Below are positions 8,426 through 16,485 of a stretch of DNA of 26,334 bases, one piece after another. The DNA is from JAQVSH01 sp964451605 (GTDB lineage: Bacteria > Bacteroidota > Bacteroidia > Bacteroidales > UBA4181), in assembly GCA_964451605.1 (NCBI GenBank), contig CAYVJA010000040.1, positions 1 through 26,334 of the forward strand, written 5' to 3'. A program made the translations under genes and the position numbers. Each line of letters opens with the position of its first letter. The first letter of the stretch is position 1. Under the pieces are notes generated by a model, which saw nothing but the letters and a program-made list of their open reading frames with translations, ran no database searches and was not told the DNA's origin.

Positions 8426-9259
8426 ATGAAAAAGGTAGTTGTTGGGTTGGCGTTTTTGGTTGGGATGGTCTGTTCAGGCTGGACCTTGGTTAAGGCGGGT
8501 GATCTGTTGCCAGAGGAGGTTTCTGTGCAACAGAGGGATGGTGTTCCTGCGGTTAGTAAGCCGCCTGTTGAATTGGGACTCGATCCTTTTTATTCGAAGT
8601 ATATGAATGCCAATGGGATTCATATTGTGAGTTCGTGGCGTGTGCCCGATTCGGCTTTTCGGGCGGCTTATCGTACTGTGACTGCGGTAACTGCGCTCCT
8701 GCCTAAGGAGGTGTTGGAGTCGCTTACGTCGCGTAATACCCGGGTTGGGATTATGGCTCGTTATGAGGGCACTACCGATATCCCTGAGCATGCGCATCTG
8801 GCCAAAGATACCACCATCAACTGGGATGTGCGTGCCCGCGGGCTAGGTGGCACATTGCGTCTGCCGCTCAATACCTGTGCCGAGGAGAATATTCTGGGCT
8901 ATCAGATCGATAAGTATCATGCCGAAGATATTCTGGTGCATGAGTTTGCACATACCATTCACTATGTGGGTATCAAACCGGTGCATAAGGATTTCGAGAA
9001 GCGGCTCACAGAGTCGCTCGAGGCAGCGCGCGCACAGGGGAAATGGCAAAATACCTATGCCAATACCAATATTGCCGAGTATTGGGCCGAAGGGGTGCAG
9101 TCGTGGTTTCATGTGAATGCCGATGTGCCCCGTCCCGACGGGAAGCATAACCATGTGAATACGCAGGCTGAGCTACGGGAGTATGATCCCGGACTGTATA
9201 AGATTCTTAATGACTACTTCCCGGAGAAGTACGAGCCTTTTAGCGTGCATCAGAGATAA
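8426..9259 (+). CDS. Secreted HExxH zinc metallopeptidase-like protein
   Basis: 277 residues from ATG 8426, preferred over an in-frame ATG at 8384 because it begins a clean signal peptide (MKKVVVGLAFLVGMVCSG) and the upstream codons lie in repeat DNA. The zinc-protease motif HEFAH is at H172-H176. A downstream acidic segment, NIAEYWAEG, carries E218 and E222, and either could be the third metal ligand or structural, as in gluzincin-like folds. The protein looks complete. The family is not one I can name precisely; similar secreted proteins of unknown role exist in several environmental bacteria. The promoter is not evident because the leader is repeat sequence. It is convergent with the ferritin/VIT1 gene across a hairpin. 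Confidence 0.75.
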   Translation: MKKVVVGLAFLVGMVCSGWTLVKAGDLLPEEVSVQQRDGVPAVSKPPVELGLDPFYSKYMNANGIHIVSSWRVPDSAFRAAYRTVTAVTALLPKEVLESLTSRNTRVGIMARYEGTTDIPEHAHLAKDTTINWDVRARGLGGTLRLPLNTCAEENILGYQIDKYHAEDILVHEFAHTIHYVGIKPVHKDFEKRLTESLEAARAQGKWQNTYANTNIAEYWAEGVQSWFHVNADVPRPDGKHNHVNTQAELREYDPGLYKILNDYFPEKYEPFSVHQR

Positions 9260-9285
9260 CGTTCGGGGGCATCATCCGGTTTGAT

Positions 9286-9320
9286 ATGCCTCGAGGTGCA
9301 ATAAGCAGACCTCGGGGCAT
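9286..9320. terminator. Hairpin between convergent genes
   Basis: ATGCCTCGAGGT pairs with ACCTCGGGGCAT over 12 bp (one G-U) around an 11-base loop. It sits between the convergent metallopeptidase and VIT1-like genes. No clear T tract follows, so factor-independent termination is likely but not certain. Confidence 0.7.
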
Positions 9321-9343
9321 GATAAGACGTCGATGCCTGGCTG

Positions 9344-10276
9344 TTACACTTCGATGCCCGTGAACCGTTTTAGCAGGTATCCTATCAGAAAGCTGAATCC
9401 TGCTACGCCAAAGCTCAATCCGGCCATTTCGAGGAATCGCTTCTTGAAGCTTTCATTGCGAACCACGGCATAGTAGTAGTTAAACGAGCCTATGATGGCC
9501 GCTGAAACAGCCAGGGTACAGACCAGCGAAAGGATGGGGTTGGAGAGGAGCAGAAAGGGGGCAATCAGAGCCACCACCGTGCCCAGGTAGGCCAGTCCTG
9601 TATAGAGGCTGGCCCGTATGGCATTTTTCCCGTTGCCCTCCGATCGGGTGGAGAGATATTCGGACGAGGCCATAGAGAGGGCTGCCGCTATACCTGTAAT
9701 GCTTCCGGTGAGTGCTATCAGTTCAGGTTGCTGCAGCGCAAGCGTGAAGCCCGCAAGGGCACCGGTAAGTTCAACCAGGGCATCGTTCAGCCCCAATACC
9801 ACCGAACCCATATACTGCAGTTTCTCCTCCTGCAGCATACCCACCAGTTGCTGTTCGTGGATCTCCTCATCGTTTTTAATCAACATGAAGTCGGGGTTGC
9901 TGTCGAATCCGGCATACCCCTTTCCTGCCTCTTGTTCGGCTCTCTCCTGCAGCTTGATGCCAAATGTAAGCCCCAACAGACGGGAGAGAACAATCATCCG
10001 GAATGCCTGAAAGTGATTGTAATCCGGGGTCTGTCCTGTGTAGCGTTTCAGGATATGGTAATGTTTGTTCTCGTCGAGCGCTATCTGTTCGAGAATGGCC
10101 CGGTTGTGAGGATTTTTCTCGTAACCCGCAAGCCTTCGATAGAGCACATTGGCGGTAAGCTCGTTAATCTGCATCTGCAGAATCAGCTGCTTCTCTTTTT
10201 CGGAGTAGCTGAACCCGCTCCGGCCTTCCGACGCGGGTGCGTTATCATGTGCGTTGCATTGTCCGGATGCATTCAT
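9344..10276 (-). CDS. Ferritin-like/VIT1 (CCC1) family membrane transporter
   Basis: 310 residues. The N-terminal half is a ferritin/rubrerythrin-like helical domain with ExxH di-iron motifs (DENKH, then EEIH). The C-terminal half is a VIT1/CCC1 domain with about five membrane helices, starting VVLGLNDALVELTGALAGF, the conserved VIT1 signature. By family it should move iron or manganese across the inner membrane, with the ferritin-like domain sensing or delivering metal, as in MbfA-type proteins. It is 20 bases downstream of queE on the same strand and may be co-transcribed with it, though no functional link is evident. The start is uncertain: the first 25 residues are polar and could be trimmed. 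Confidence 0.88.
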   Translation of the reverse strand: MNASGQCNAHDNAPASEGRSGFSYSEKEKQLILQMQINELTANVLYRRLAGYEKNPHNRAILEQIALDENKHYHILKRYTGQTPDYNHFQAFRMIVLSRLLGLTFGIKLQERAEQEAGKGYAGFDSNPDFMLIKNDEEIHEQQLVGMLQEEKLQYMGSVVLGLNDALVELTGALAGFTLALQQPELIALTGSITGIAAALSMASSEYLSTRSEGNGKNAIRASLYTGLAYLGTVVALIAPFLLLSNPILSLVCTLAVSAAIIGSFNYYYAVVRNESFKKRFLEMAGLSFGVAGFSFLIGYLLKRFTGIEV

Positions 10277-10296
10277 AGGATAGGGATTAGGGTACG

Positions 10297-10836
10297 TTAG
10301 GCTATGTTCAGAAATTTATGCAGTTGCACACTCAATTGCCATTCCGGGTGTTGCAATACATAGGCAATCACCTCCTCTCTGTTTTGGTTCGAACAGGGTT
10401 GCAGGCAACGGTACGTGCAGGCAAAGGAGTCGAAAACCGACAGGTCCTGACCGGTGTAAACCACCTTCAGTTCGTCGGCAGATGTAAGGAGCAGCTGCTC
10501 TTTGGGGCTGCAGGTTACCCAGTCGATGCCGGGAGGAAGAGGGCGGGTTCCGTTGGTCTCAATCTGCACATAGAAGCCTGCCTCTTTCAATAATTTTACA
10601 AAGGGTTCGGTGACATAAAGCGAAGGCTCTCCTCCGGTAAGGACAAGGTGCCGGGCCGGGAATGCAAGCGCCTTAGCAACAACCTCTTCCGGAGTCATTT
10701 TTACTCCGGTTTCATGTTGGGTGTCGCAAAAACTGCAGCGGAGGTTGCATCCCGAAAAACGGATAAACACCGCAGGGGTACCGGTATGGTAACCCTCTCC
10801 CTGAATGGAGTAGAATATTTCGTTGATGGTAAACAT
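10297..10836 (-). CDS. queE: 7-carboxy-7-deazaguanine synthase
   Basis: 179 residues. Radical SAM enzyme converting 6-carboxytetrahydropterin to 7-carboxy-7-deazaguanine in queuosine/preQ1 synthesis. It begins with the family signature NEIFYSIQGEG; the cluster motif is CNLRCSFC (C30, C34, C37) and the SAM motif TGGEPSLY. SGCNLRC and QIETNGT are also typical. It is shorter than the E. coli enzyme but within the range of compact bacterial QueE. It follows queD by 7 bases, so the two steps are encoded in order on one transcript. Confidence 0.95.
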   Translation of the reverse strand: MFTINEIFYSIQGEGYHTGTPAVFIRFSGCNLRCSFCDTQHETGVKMTPEEVVAKALAFPARHLVLTGGEPSLYVTEPFVKLLKEAGFYVQIETNGTRPLPPGIDWVTCSPKEQLLLTSADELKVVYTGQDLSVFDSFACTYRCLQPCSNQNREEVIAYVLQHPEWQLSVQLHKFLNIA

Positions 10837-10843
10837 GGTACGC

Positions 10844-11173
10844 CTATTTCTCGAAGGTGGCGATATTGCCTTCCGACTCCTGGACAGTTACCTTATAGCA
10901 GTTCGACAGTTGTTCGCAGACCCAGCGCGCAATATTTTCGGCCGTGGGATTGCAGGGCAGAATGTCGTTCAAGACTTTGTGATCCAGTTGCCCGTGAATT
11001 TTTTGCTTGATTTCGGAAAAGTCAATTACCATTCCGTTTTCGTTGAGCTCCTCGCTTTTGCAGAAGACAGTGATAATCCAGTTATGCCCGTGCATTCCGT
11101 TGCACTTACTCGGGTAGTTGGTCTCTACATGGTGAGCTGCCGATATTTCCAGACGTTTCGATACAGTATACAT
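10844..11173 (-). CDS. queD: 6-carboxy-5,6,7,8-tetrahydropterin synthase
   Basis: 109 residues. Turns dihydroneopterin triphosphate into 6-carboxytetrahydropterin, the substrate of QueE next door. Zinc ligands are visible as an AAHH segment (H14/H15) and CNGMHGH (H28, H30), with C24 as the catalytic cysteine. Normal length for the family. A perfect -7 box lies upstream at 11237-11230 and a hairpin sits in the leader. The downstream neighbour is queE. Confidence 0.95.
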   Translation of the reverse strand: MYTVSKRLEISAAHHVETNYPSKCNGMHGHNWIITVFCKSEELNENGMVIDFSEIKQKIHGQLDHKVLNDILPCNPTAENIARWVCEQLSNCYKVTVQESEGNIATFEK

Positions 11174-11188
11174 AGCAGTACTGTGCAG

Positions 11189-11215
11189 GAGGGGGTGGGG
11201 TTTGGCTTCCCCCTC
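11189..11215 (-). other. GC-rich hairpin in the queD leader
   Basis: GAGGGGG pairs with CCCCCTC (7 bp) around a 13-base loop between the queD -7 box and its start codon. It resembles the stem of a small preQ1 riboswitch only superficially; the A-rich tail expected for preQ1-I is missing. It may simply be a leader structure. Confidence 0.45.
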
Positions 11216-11229
11216 TGATCTATTTTGGG

Positions 11230-11237
11230 CAAAGGTA
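11230..11237 (-). promoter_or_regulatory. Bacteroidetes -7 box for queD-queE
   Basis: TACCTTTG on the minus strand fits TAnnTTTG exactly and sits about 57 bases before the queD start. No clear -33 TTTG is seen at the usual spacing. It lies between the rmuC stop and queD, giving queD its own promoter. Confidence 0.5.
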
Positions 11238-11249
11238 TGAATCTATTTC

Positions 11250-12551
11250 TTACGTTGCGGTATCACCATCGCTATCTATCATCCTGCGTGCTTCGTCGGT
11301 AGGGAGAAGTTCCACCTCCCGGAGTTTACGGGTAATCTGTCGGGTCCGCACGCCCACCAGTTTGTCGAGTTCGTCGTTGGCGCCAAGAATCTTCTCCTGT
11401 GCTTTAGAAAGCACCTTTGAAAACTCTCCGAATTCGGTTTTCACTGCTTTCAGCAGATTCCACACCTCACTGCTGCGACGTTGTATGGCCACGGTTTTAA
11501 AGCCCATCTGTAAACTGTTCAGGATGGCTGCCAGAGTGGTGGGGCCGGTTACAATCACCCTTTCGTGACGTTGAAGTTGCTCGAGCAGAGCAGAACGGCG
11601 GACCACTTCGGCATAGATACTTTCGAAAGGAAGAAAGAGAATCCCGAAATCGGTGGTGGCCGGGGGATCCAGATATTTGTCGCGGATGTCGCGGGCCATC
11701 TTTCTGATTACACTGTCGAGGTTTTTCGAAGCGGCCTCAATTTGTGCCGGGTCGGCCGTTTCATAGGCATCAACAACTCTTTCGTACACCTCTCTGGGAA
11801 ATTTGGCATCGACAGGCAGATAGACAGGTCCCTGCATCTCGTCGCGTCCGGGCAATTTTATGGCATACTCAACTCTGTCGGCCGATCCCGCTTTCGTGCA
11901 AAGGTTGGCTTCGAACTGATCGGGCGCCAAAATCTGTTCGAGCAGCATGCCCAGTTGTACCTCGCCCAGCCCTCCGCGTATCTTTACATTACTCAGAATT
12001 TTTTTAAGCCCGCCCACATCCTGTGCCAGGGCCTTCATTTCGCCCAAACCCTCCTGAACGGAGAGAAGGTGTCGGCTTACCGAAGCAAACGATTGCCCCA
12101 GTCGTTCGTCCAGGGTTTTCTGCAGCTTTTCATCGACCGTCTCTTTTATCTGACGCAACTTATTGTCAATCTGCCCGGCTTGCTCCAGTTGAAGCCCGCG
12201 AAGGGTGTCGAAACGATCCTCAAGGTTTTTTCGGAATAGTGTTAAGGCCTGAAGCTGCGTTTCGGCGTTATGACGCAACAGCTGATTCTGCTGCTCCTGC
12301 ATGTTTTGCAGCGTACCCATTGTCACTGTCTGGAATTGCGAGAGACGTTCGGAAAGTTCCTGTCTGTTGAGGCGGTTCTCTTCGTGCAGACGCTGTTCCA
12401 GTTGCTCCGTACGTTTCAGCACCTGGTCCAGCTGACCGTTAAGCCTACCGTTCTCTTTCCGGATTATCCGGATGCGTTGTACCAACAGAATCACCCCTCC
12501 CCAGGCGGAGAGAAGCAGAATCAGCAGGGCAATCCAGAGCGGAGTTGTCAT
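11250..12551 (-). CDS. rmuC: RmuC family DNA recombination protein
   Basis: 433 residues. An N-terminal membrane helix (LWIALLILLLSAWGGVILL) is followed by a long coiled coil (about 30-170). The conserved RmuC domain comes next, with KIRGGLGEVQLGMLLEQIL, LPVDAKFPREVYERV, FGILFLPFESIYAEVVR and GPTTLAAILNSLQMGF, a nuclease-like fold linked to limiting rearrangement at inverted repeats. Its ATG overlaps the stop of murF-alr by one base (TAATG), indicating translational coupling in a shared transcript. Length is normal. Confidence 0.93.
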   Translation of the reverse strand: MTTPLWIALLILLLSAWGGVILLVQRIRIIRKENGRLNGQLDQVLKRTEQLEQRLHEENRLNRQELSERLSQFQTVTMGTLQNMQEQQNQLLRHNAETQLQALTLFRKNLEDRFDTLRGLQLEQAGQIDNKLRQIKETVDEKLQKTLDERLGQSFASVSRHLLSVQEGLGEMKALAQDVGGLKKILSNVKIRGGLGEVQLGMLLEQILAPDQFEANLCTKAGSADRVEYAIKLPGRDEMQGPVYLPVDAKFPREVYERVVDAYETADPAQIEAASKNLDSVIRKMARDIRDKYLDPPATTDFGILFLPFESIYAEVVRRSALLEQLQRHERVIVTGPTTLAAILNSLQMGFKTVAIQRRSSEVWNLLKAVKTEFGEFSKVLSKAQEKILGANDELDKLVGVRTRQITRKLREVELLPTDEARRMIDSDGDTAT

Positions 12552-15013
12552 TATTCTCTGAAATAGACACGTTTTACACGGGGTGAGATGGAGGTAAGAA
12601 TCTCGTAAGGTATAGTGTGCAGTTGTTCGGCCATATGGGTAATGGGGTATTCGGGTCCGAAGAAGATGACTTCATCGCCCTCACGTGCCTCGATCTCAGT
12701 GAGATTAATCATGCACATGTCCATGCAGATATTACCCACAATGGGAGCCAGTCGGTTGCCGACAAGGACTTTCCCGATTCCGTTACCCAGGCTTCGGCGT
12801 AATCCGTCGGCATAGCCCACAGCCACCACGCCAATGCGCTCTTTTGCGGTAGCCCTGTGGTTTCGGCTATAGCCCACACTTTCGCCTGTTTCCACCTCTT
12901 TGATCTGCAGAATGATACTTTTCAGTGTGCTGATCTGGCGCAGGGCGGGGCTTCCCGTAGCACTCATTCCATAGAGCCCGATTCCCAGTCGTACCATATC
13001 GAACTGCGCTTCCGGGAACCGCTCAATGCCGGCCGAGTTGAGCAGATGGCGCATGATATCTGTACGATGCAACCCTGCCATAATCTGTTGGCTCATGGTA
13101 TCGAAACGGGAAATCTGTTCGCGGGTAAAGGGGTCGAACCGGGGTTCGTCGGCTCCGGCCAGATGCGAGAAGAGCGAAACGGTTCGCAAATCGGGCGAGG
13201 CCTCTGTGATCAGATCGATGAGCCGGGGAAGGTCGTCGGGCTGGAATCCCAGCCGGTGCATTCCGGTATCGAGTTTGATGTGTATGGGATAATCGCGGAG
13301 TTTTCGCATCCTTACCGCTGCCAGAAAGGCCAGCAGCGTCCCAAAACTGAATATCTCCGGTTCAAGTTTGTACTGCAGAAGCTGTTCGAACGATCCGCCT
13401 TCGGGATTCATTACCATAATGGGTACCCCGATTCCCTTATCGCGAAGCTGTTTGCCTTCGTCGGCAAAGGCCACCGCCAGATAATCAATCCGGTGGTATT
13501 GCAGTACGTTGGCAATCTCAAAGCTTCCGCTGCCATACGAAAAGGCCTTGACCATGGCCGTTATCTTTGTCTCGGGACGGAGCAGCGACCGGAAATGGTT
13601 AAGATTGTTAACCATTGTATCGAGGTTAATCTCCAAAACGGTTTCATGCACCTTCTCTTCGAGGGCGGCCACAATTTGTTCGAACCGGAATACGCGCGAC
13701 CCTTTAATCAGAATGGCCTGATCGGCGAAGTCGGATGGCTGCAGTTGCTCCAAAAATTGGCGTGTGGATTCGAAAAAACGGGCATTCTTTCCAAAAAGAG
13801 GGGCTTGTGCCGAGATATCGGGGCCGATTCCAATGAATCGGGAAATGTTTTTGGTTTCAACCAGACGGGCCACCTCCGAATAGAGCCCGTCGGGGTGACG
13901 GCCGCTCTGGAGAATATCAGAAAGGATGAGCGTTTTTGTGAGGTGTTGGTGTTGCAGATTCAGGAAATCGAGCGCGATGGTCAGCGAGCCCAGATCGGAG
14001 TTATAACTGTCGTTTACCAGTGTCGATCCGAGAATACCCTGTTTCTGCTCCAGCCGCATCTCTACCGAATGGAGTGCTGCCATCCGTTCGGCAATGGCAG
14101 CAGGCGAATAACCTAACTCGTAGAGCAGCGCTATCACATGCGAGGCATTGGCAATAGAAGCGGCGTCGGTAAAGGGGATACGAACCGTAAAACGCAGACA
14201 TTCACTGTCTATCTGCAGCTGGGTTCCACCCTTTGGATCGGGATGAGGAAGAATAGCCAGAAGCGCCTCATTGTTTTCCAAACTCCAGGTGATATGTCGC
14301 TTCGATGCAAATTCAGGCGATGCAAACAGCTCTCTGATAATGGGGTTGTCAACGCAATAGATGATGTGGCTGCAACCCGTAAAAAGACGGGATTTTTCGT
14401 ACGCTTTTTGCTGCATAGAGGAGAAGTTCTCCTGATGTGCCTCCCCCAGATGGGTGAAAATTCCATAATCCGGGCGAAGGATGGCCTCCAGTTTCTCCAT
14501 TTCGCCCGGTTTAGAGATGCCTGCCTCAAATACGGCAAGTGTGTGTTCGGTTTGTAATGGCCAAACCGAAAGCGGCACTCCTACCTGCGAATTGTAGCTT
14601 TTGGGGCTGCACAGCATATCTTTATCCCTGTGAAGCGACTGAAAAATCCACTCTTTGACAACCGTTTTTCCGTTACTTCCGGTAATGGCTATTACCGGAA
14701 GGGAAAACCGTTTCCGGTGAGCGGCAGCCAGTCTCTGGAGCGTATCCAGAGTGTCGTTTGCGTAGAGGAAACAGGCCCCCGGAAAATCGGCCTCCCGGAC
14801 CGGTTCGGAAATCACAAAACAGTGTACCCCGTTTTTATAGAGATCGGGCAGAAAGGCATGTCCATTATGTCTTACCCCTACCAGGGCAAAAAAGAGGGTG
14901 TCGGAGGGGTGTGCCAGCACCCGACTGTCGGTGGCCAGGTTACGAATCCGCACCGTTCCGTCGCCAGAAAATCGACATCCGGTAAGTTCTGCTATCTCTT
15001 GAATCGTATACAT
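12551..15013 (-). CDS. murF-alr: Bifunctional MurF ligase-alanine racemase
   Basis: 820 residues. Residues 1 to about 450 are UDP-MurNAc-tripeptide:D-Ala-D-Ala ligase, with P-loop TGSNGKT (111-117) and the ligase motif around FEAGISKPGEM. Residues from about 455 are PLP-dependent alanine racemase, with the PLP lysine in AMVKAFSYGSG, GYSRNHRA for the catalytic tyrosine region, and MNPEGG and HIKLDTGMHRLGF segments. The fusion supplies D-Ala and attaches D-Ala-D-Ala to the muropeptide in the cytoplasm, and this architecture is characteristic of Bacteroidetes. The promoter is the palindromic -7 region just upstream, giving a leader of only about 15-20 bases. rmuC follows by TAATG overlap. Confidence 0.96.
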   Translation of the reverse strand: MYTIQEIAELTGCRFSGDGTVRIRNLATDSRVLAHPSDTLFFALVGVRHNGHAFLPDLYKNGVHCFVISEPVREADFPGACFLYANDTLDTLQRLAAAHRKRFSLPVIAITGSNGKTVVKEWIFQSLHRDKDMLCSPKSYNSQVGVPLSVWPLQTEHTLAVFEAGISKPGEMEKLEAILRPDYGIFTHLGEAHQENFSSMQQKAYEKSRLFTGCSHIIYCVDNPIIRELFASPEFASKRHITWSLENNEALLAILPHPDPKGGTQLQIDSECLRFTVRIPFTDAASIANASHVIALLYELGYSPAAIAERMAALHSVEMRLEQKQGILGSTLVNDSYNSDLGSLTIALDFLNLQHQHLTKTLILSDILQSGRHPDGLYSEVARLVETKNISRFIGIGPDISAQAPLFGKNARFFESTRQFLEQLQPSDFADQAILIKGSRVFRFEQIVAALEEKVHETVLEINLDTMVNNLNHFRSLLRPETKITAMVKAFSYGSGSFEIANVLQYHRIDYLAVAFADEGKQLRDKGIGVPIMVMNPEGGSFEQLLQYKLEPEIFSFGTLLAFLAAVRMRKLRDYPIHIKLDTGMHRLGFQPDDLPRLIDLITEASPDLRTVSLFSHLAGADEPRFDPFTREQISRFDTMSQQIMAGLHRTDIMRHLLNSAGIERFPEAQFDMVRLGIGLYGMSATGSPALRQISTLKSIILQIKEVETGESVGYSRNHRATAKERIGVVAVGYADGLRRSLGNGIGKVLVGNRLAPIVGNICMDMCMINLTEIEAREGDEVIFFGPEYPITHMAEQLHTIPYEILTSISPRVKRVYFRE

Positions 15014-15027
15014 TTGGCAATTATTAC

Positions 15028-15043
15028 TAACTTTGCAAAGTTA
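15028..15043. promoter_or_regulatory. Palindromic pair of -7 boxes shared by divergent genes
   Basis: TAACTTTGCAAAGTTA is a perfect 16-base palindrome made of two abutting TAnnTTTG boxes, one per strand. One faces murF-alr, whose start is 15 bases away, and the other faces the Pro/Glu-rich protein gene. No -33 TTTG at ideal spacing is seen for either. Confidence 0.6.
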
Positions 15044-15101
15044 CGCTTTTATCCAGATTCCCTTTTTCATAGAGTTCTTTCAGAAGAGAAAGTTTTTTTT
15101 C

Positions 15102-15111
15102 NNNNNNNNNN
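15102..15111. other. Assembly gap (10 N) in the leader of the Pro/Glu-rich gene
   Basis: Ten Ns after a T-rich run, 20 bases before the start codon. Leader length is therefore uncertain. Confidence 0.95.
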
Positions 15112-15131
15112 CTCTACTATATTTTTAACCC

Positions 15132-16475
15132 ATGGATGCCAGAACCGAACTCCGACGTGCTTTGCAGGAAATCGACCTCTTGAAGGCCTTGCTCACTGAT
15201 ATCGATCGTCAGCCCGAGATATCGAAAGTTGGATTGAATGTAATCCTGACCCGTTTGCAGGCGGTTTACGACACCATTTGGATCCTCTCCTGCAGCCTTC
15301 CGGTTCAGACCATGGCCATGGAGTCGAGAGAGGGTTCGGCAGCTCCTGTTCCTCCTGTTGCTACAGAACCATCCGTTGCTACAGAACCATCCGTTACTGC
15401 CGAACCATCCGTTACTGCCGAACCCTCCGTTGGTGCCGAACCTCCTGTAGCTGCAGTCCGGCAGGAAGTGGAACCCGAGCCGGCTGTAGTACCTGAACCT
15501 GTAGCAGAGCCTGAACCTATTGCAGAGCCTGAACCCATTACATTTCTGACTCCCGAACCTGAGGCAGAGCCCGTGGCTGAAACTATCGAACCTGAACCTG
15601 AACCTGAGCCTGCCCCTGAGCCTGCCCCCTTCACTCCCTTATCGGATGCCGATTCAGAAGAGTTATCGGACGACGCATTAGAATTCCGGGTCATTGATCG
15701 TTCCGAGCTGGAGGCGCTCTCTTCTTCGCCCGTATCCGAAATGCAGGATGATCCGAAACCTGTTCCCTCCTGGATTGAGCCTGAGCCCGAGCCTGAGAAT
15801 GAAACGTCTGCGGCCGATTCCGCTCCCTCTCTCGGGGCTTTCGGCCTGGTGAAACGTCTGTTTCGCGGCCGTGAAAGCCGTGAGGAAAAGCCCGAACACG
15901 AGGATATCAAATGGCCCTCTGCTTCAGAAATTGCATCGGTTCAGCCTCGTTCGGCCATGCCCCCTGTAATGGACTCCCCCAAACCGGAACCCTCTGCTGA
16001 AGAAATGCGTGCACCGGAGCCTCAGCCTGCCGAACCCGTGTTCCAGGCAGCACCCGCTTTCCGGGCAGAACCGGTTGTTCCCGAAACAGAGACTGCAGAG
16101 CCCGAACGTGAGGAGCCGATCACCCGTCCTGTTACCCCCAAAATTGATACACTGGCCGATAAACTGACACAGAGTAAGGAGTCGAAGTCGCTTCACGAAA
16201 CACTTACACCGGGTTCGGACGAGGGAGGTGCCCCTGTCGCTCCGCTCCGCGATATTTTCGACGGTATAGGGCTGAACGATCGTTTCCTCTTTATCCGGGA
16301 GCTCTTCCGCAGCAATCCCCGCTATTTTAATCACACAGTCGAGATTTTGAATAAGGCCCCCGATTTGCACACGGCCGTTCGTTTTCTCCAGAAGGAGTTC
16401 GACTGGTGGGATCTCGAACAGGAGACCACCCGGAAATTTCTCCATCTGGTTGAGAGACGTCACATGAAGGTATGA
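15132..16475 (+). CDS. Pro/Glu-rich low-complexity protein, conserved ends, upstream of mutS2
   Basis: 447 residues, no named function. Residues 1-65 form a helical domain (ELRRALQEIDLLKALLTDID) with no signal peptide. Residues about 75-345 are disordered and low complexity: repeated ATEPSV/TAEPSV units followed by EPEPEPAPEP-type runs, strongly acidic. Residues about 375-447 are a compact conserved-looking domain (IGLNDRFLFIRELF, FNHTVEILN, AVRFLQKEFDWWDLE), ending in LVERRHMKV. The codons encoding the EP repeats form a DNA tandem repeat that could expand or contract. It ends 10 bases before mutS2, so the two are probably co-transcribed. My recollection is that proteins with this C-terminal pattern are widespread in Bacteroidetes, but their role is unknown to me. 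Likely cytoplasmic. Confidence 0.8.
   Translation: MDARTELRRALQEIDLLKALLTDIDRQPEISKVGLNVILTRLQAVYDTIWILSCSLPVQTMAMESREGSAAPVPPVATEPSVATEPSVTAEPSVTAEPSVGAEPPVAAVRQEVEPEPAVVPEPVAEPEPIAEPEPITFLTPEPEAEPVAETIEPEPEPEPAPEPAPFTPLSDADSEELSDDALEFRVIDRSELEALSSSPVSEMQDDPKPVPSWIEPEPEPENETSAADSAPSLGAFGLVKRLFRGRESREEKPEHEDIKWPSASEIASVQPRSAMPPVMDSPKPEPSAEEMRAPEPQPAEPVFQAAPAFRAEPVVPETETAEPEREEPITRPVTPKIDTLADKLTQSKESKSLHETLTPGSDEGGAPVAPLRDIFDGIGLNDRFLFIRELFRSNPRYFNHTVEILNKAPDLHTAVRFLQKEFDWWDLEQETTRKFLHLVERRHMKV
15345..15640. repeat. Coding tandem repeats for EPSV and EPEP units
   Basis: Within the Pro/Glu-rich gene, 24-base units such as GCTACAGAACCATCCGTT and variants repeat about five times. GAACCTGA-type hexamers then encode alternating Glu-Pro. 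Coordinates are approximate. Confidence 0.7.
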
Positions 16476-16485
16476 GATTTGCCGC

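Noticed and set aside
11174..11249. Canonical preQ1-I riboswitch
   Set aside because: The A-rich 3' tail needed for the pseudoknot is absent; kept only as a speculative leader hairpin.
11565..12239. 224-codon plus-strand open frame
   Set aside because: Antisense to rmuC, with no family features.
12857..14116. 419-codon open frame on the plus strand
   Set aside because: It is antisense to murF-alr, which has full family motifs. The open frame has no recognisable domain and reflects codon bias.
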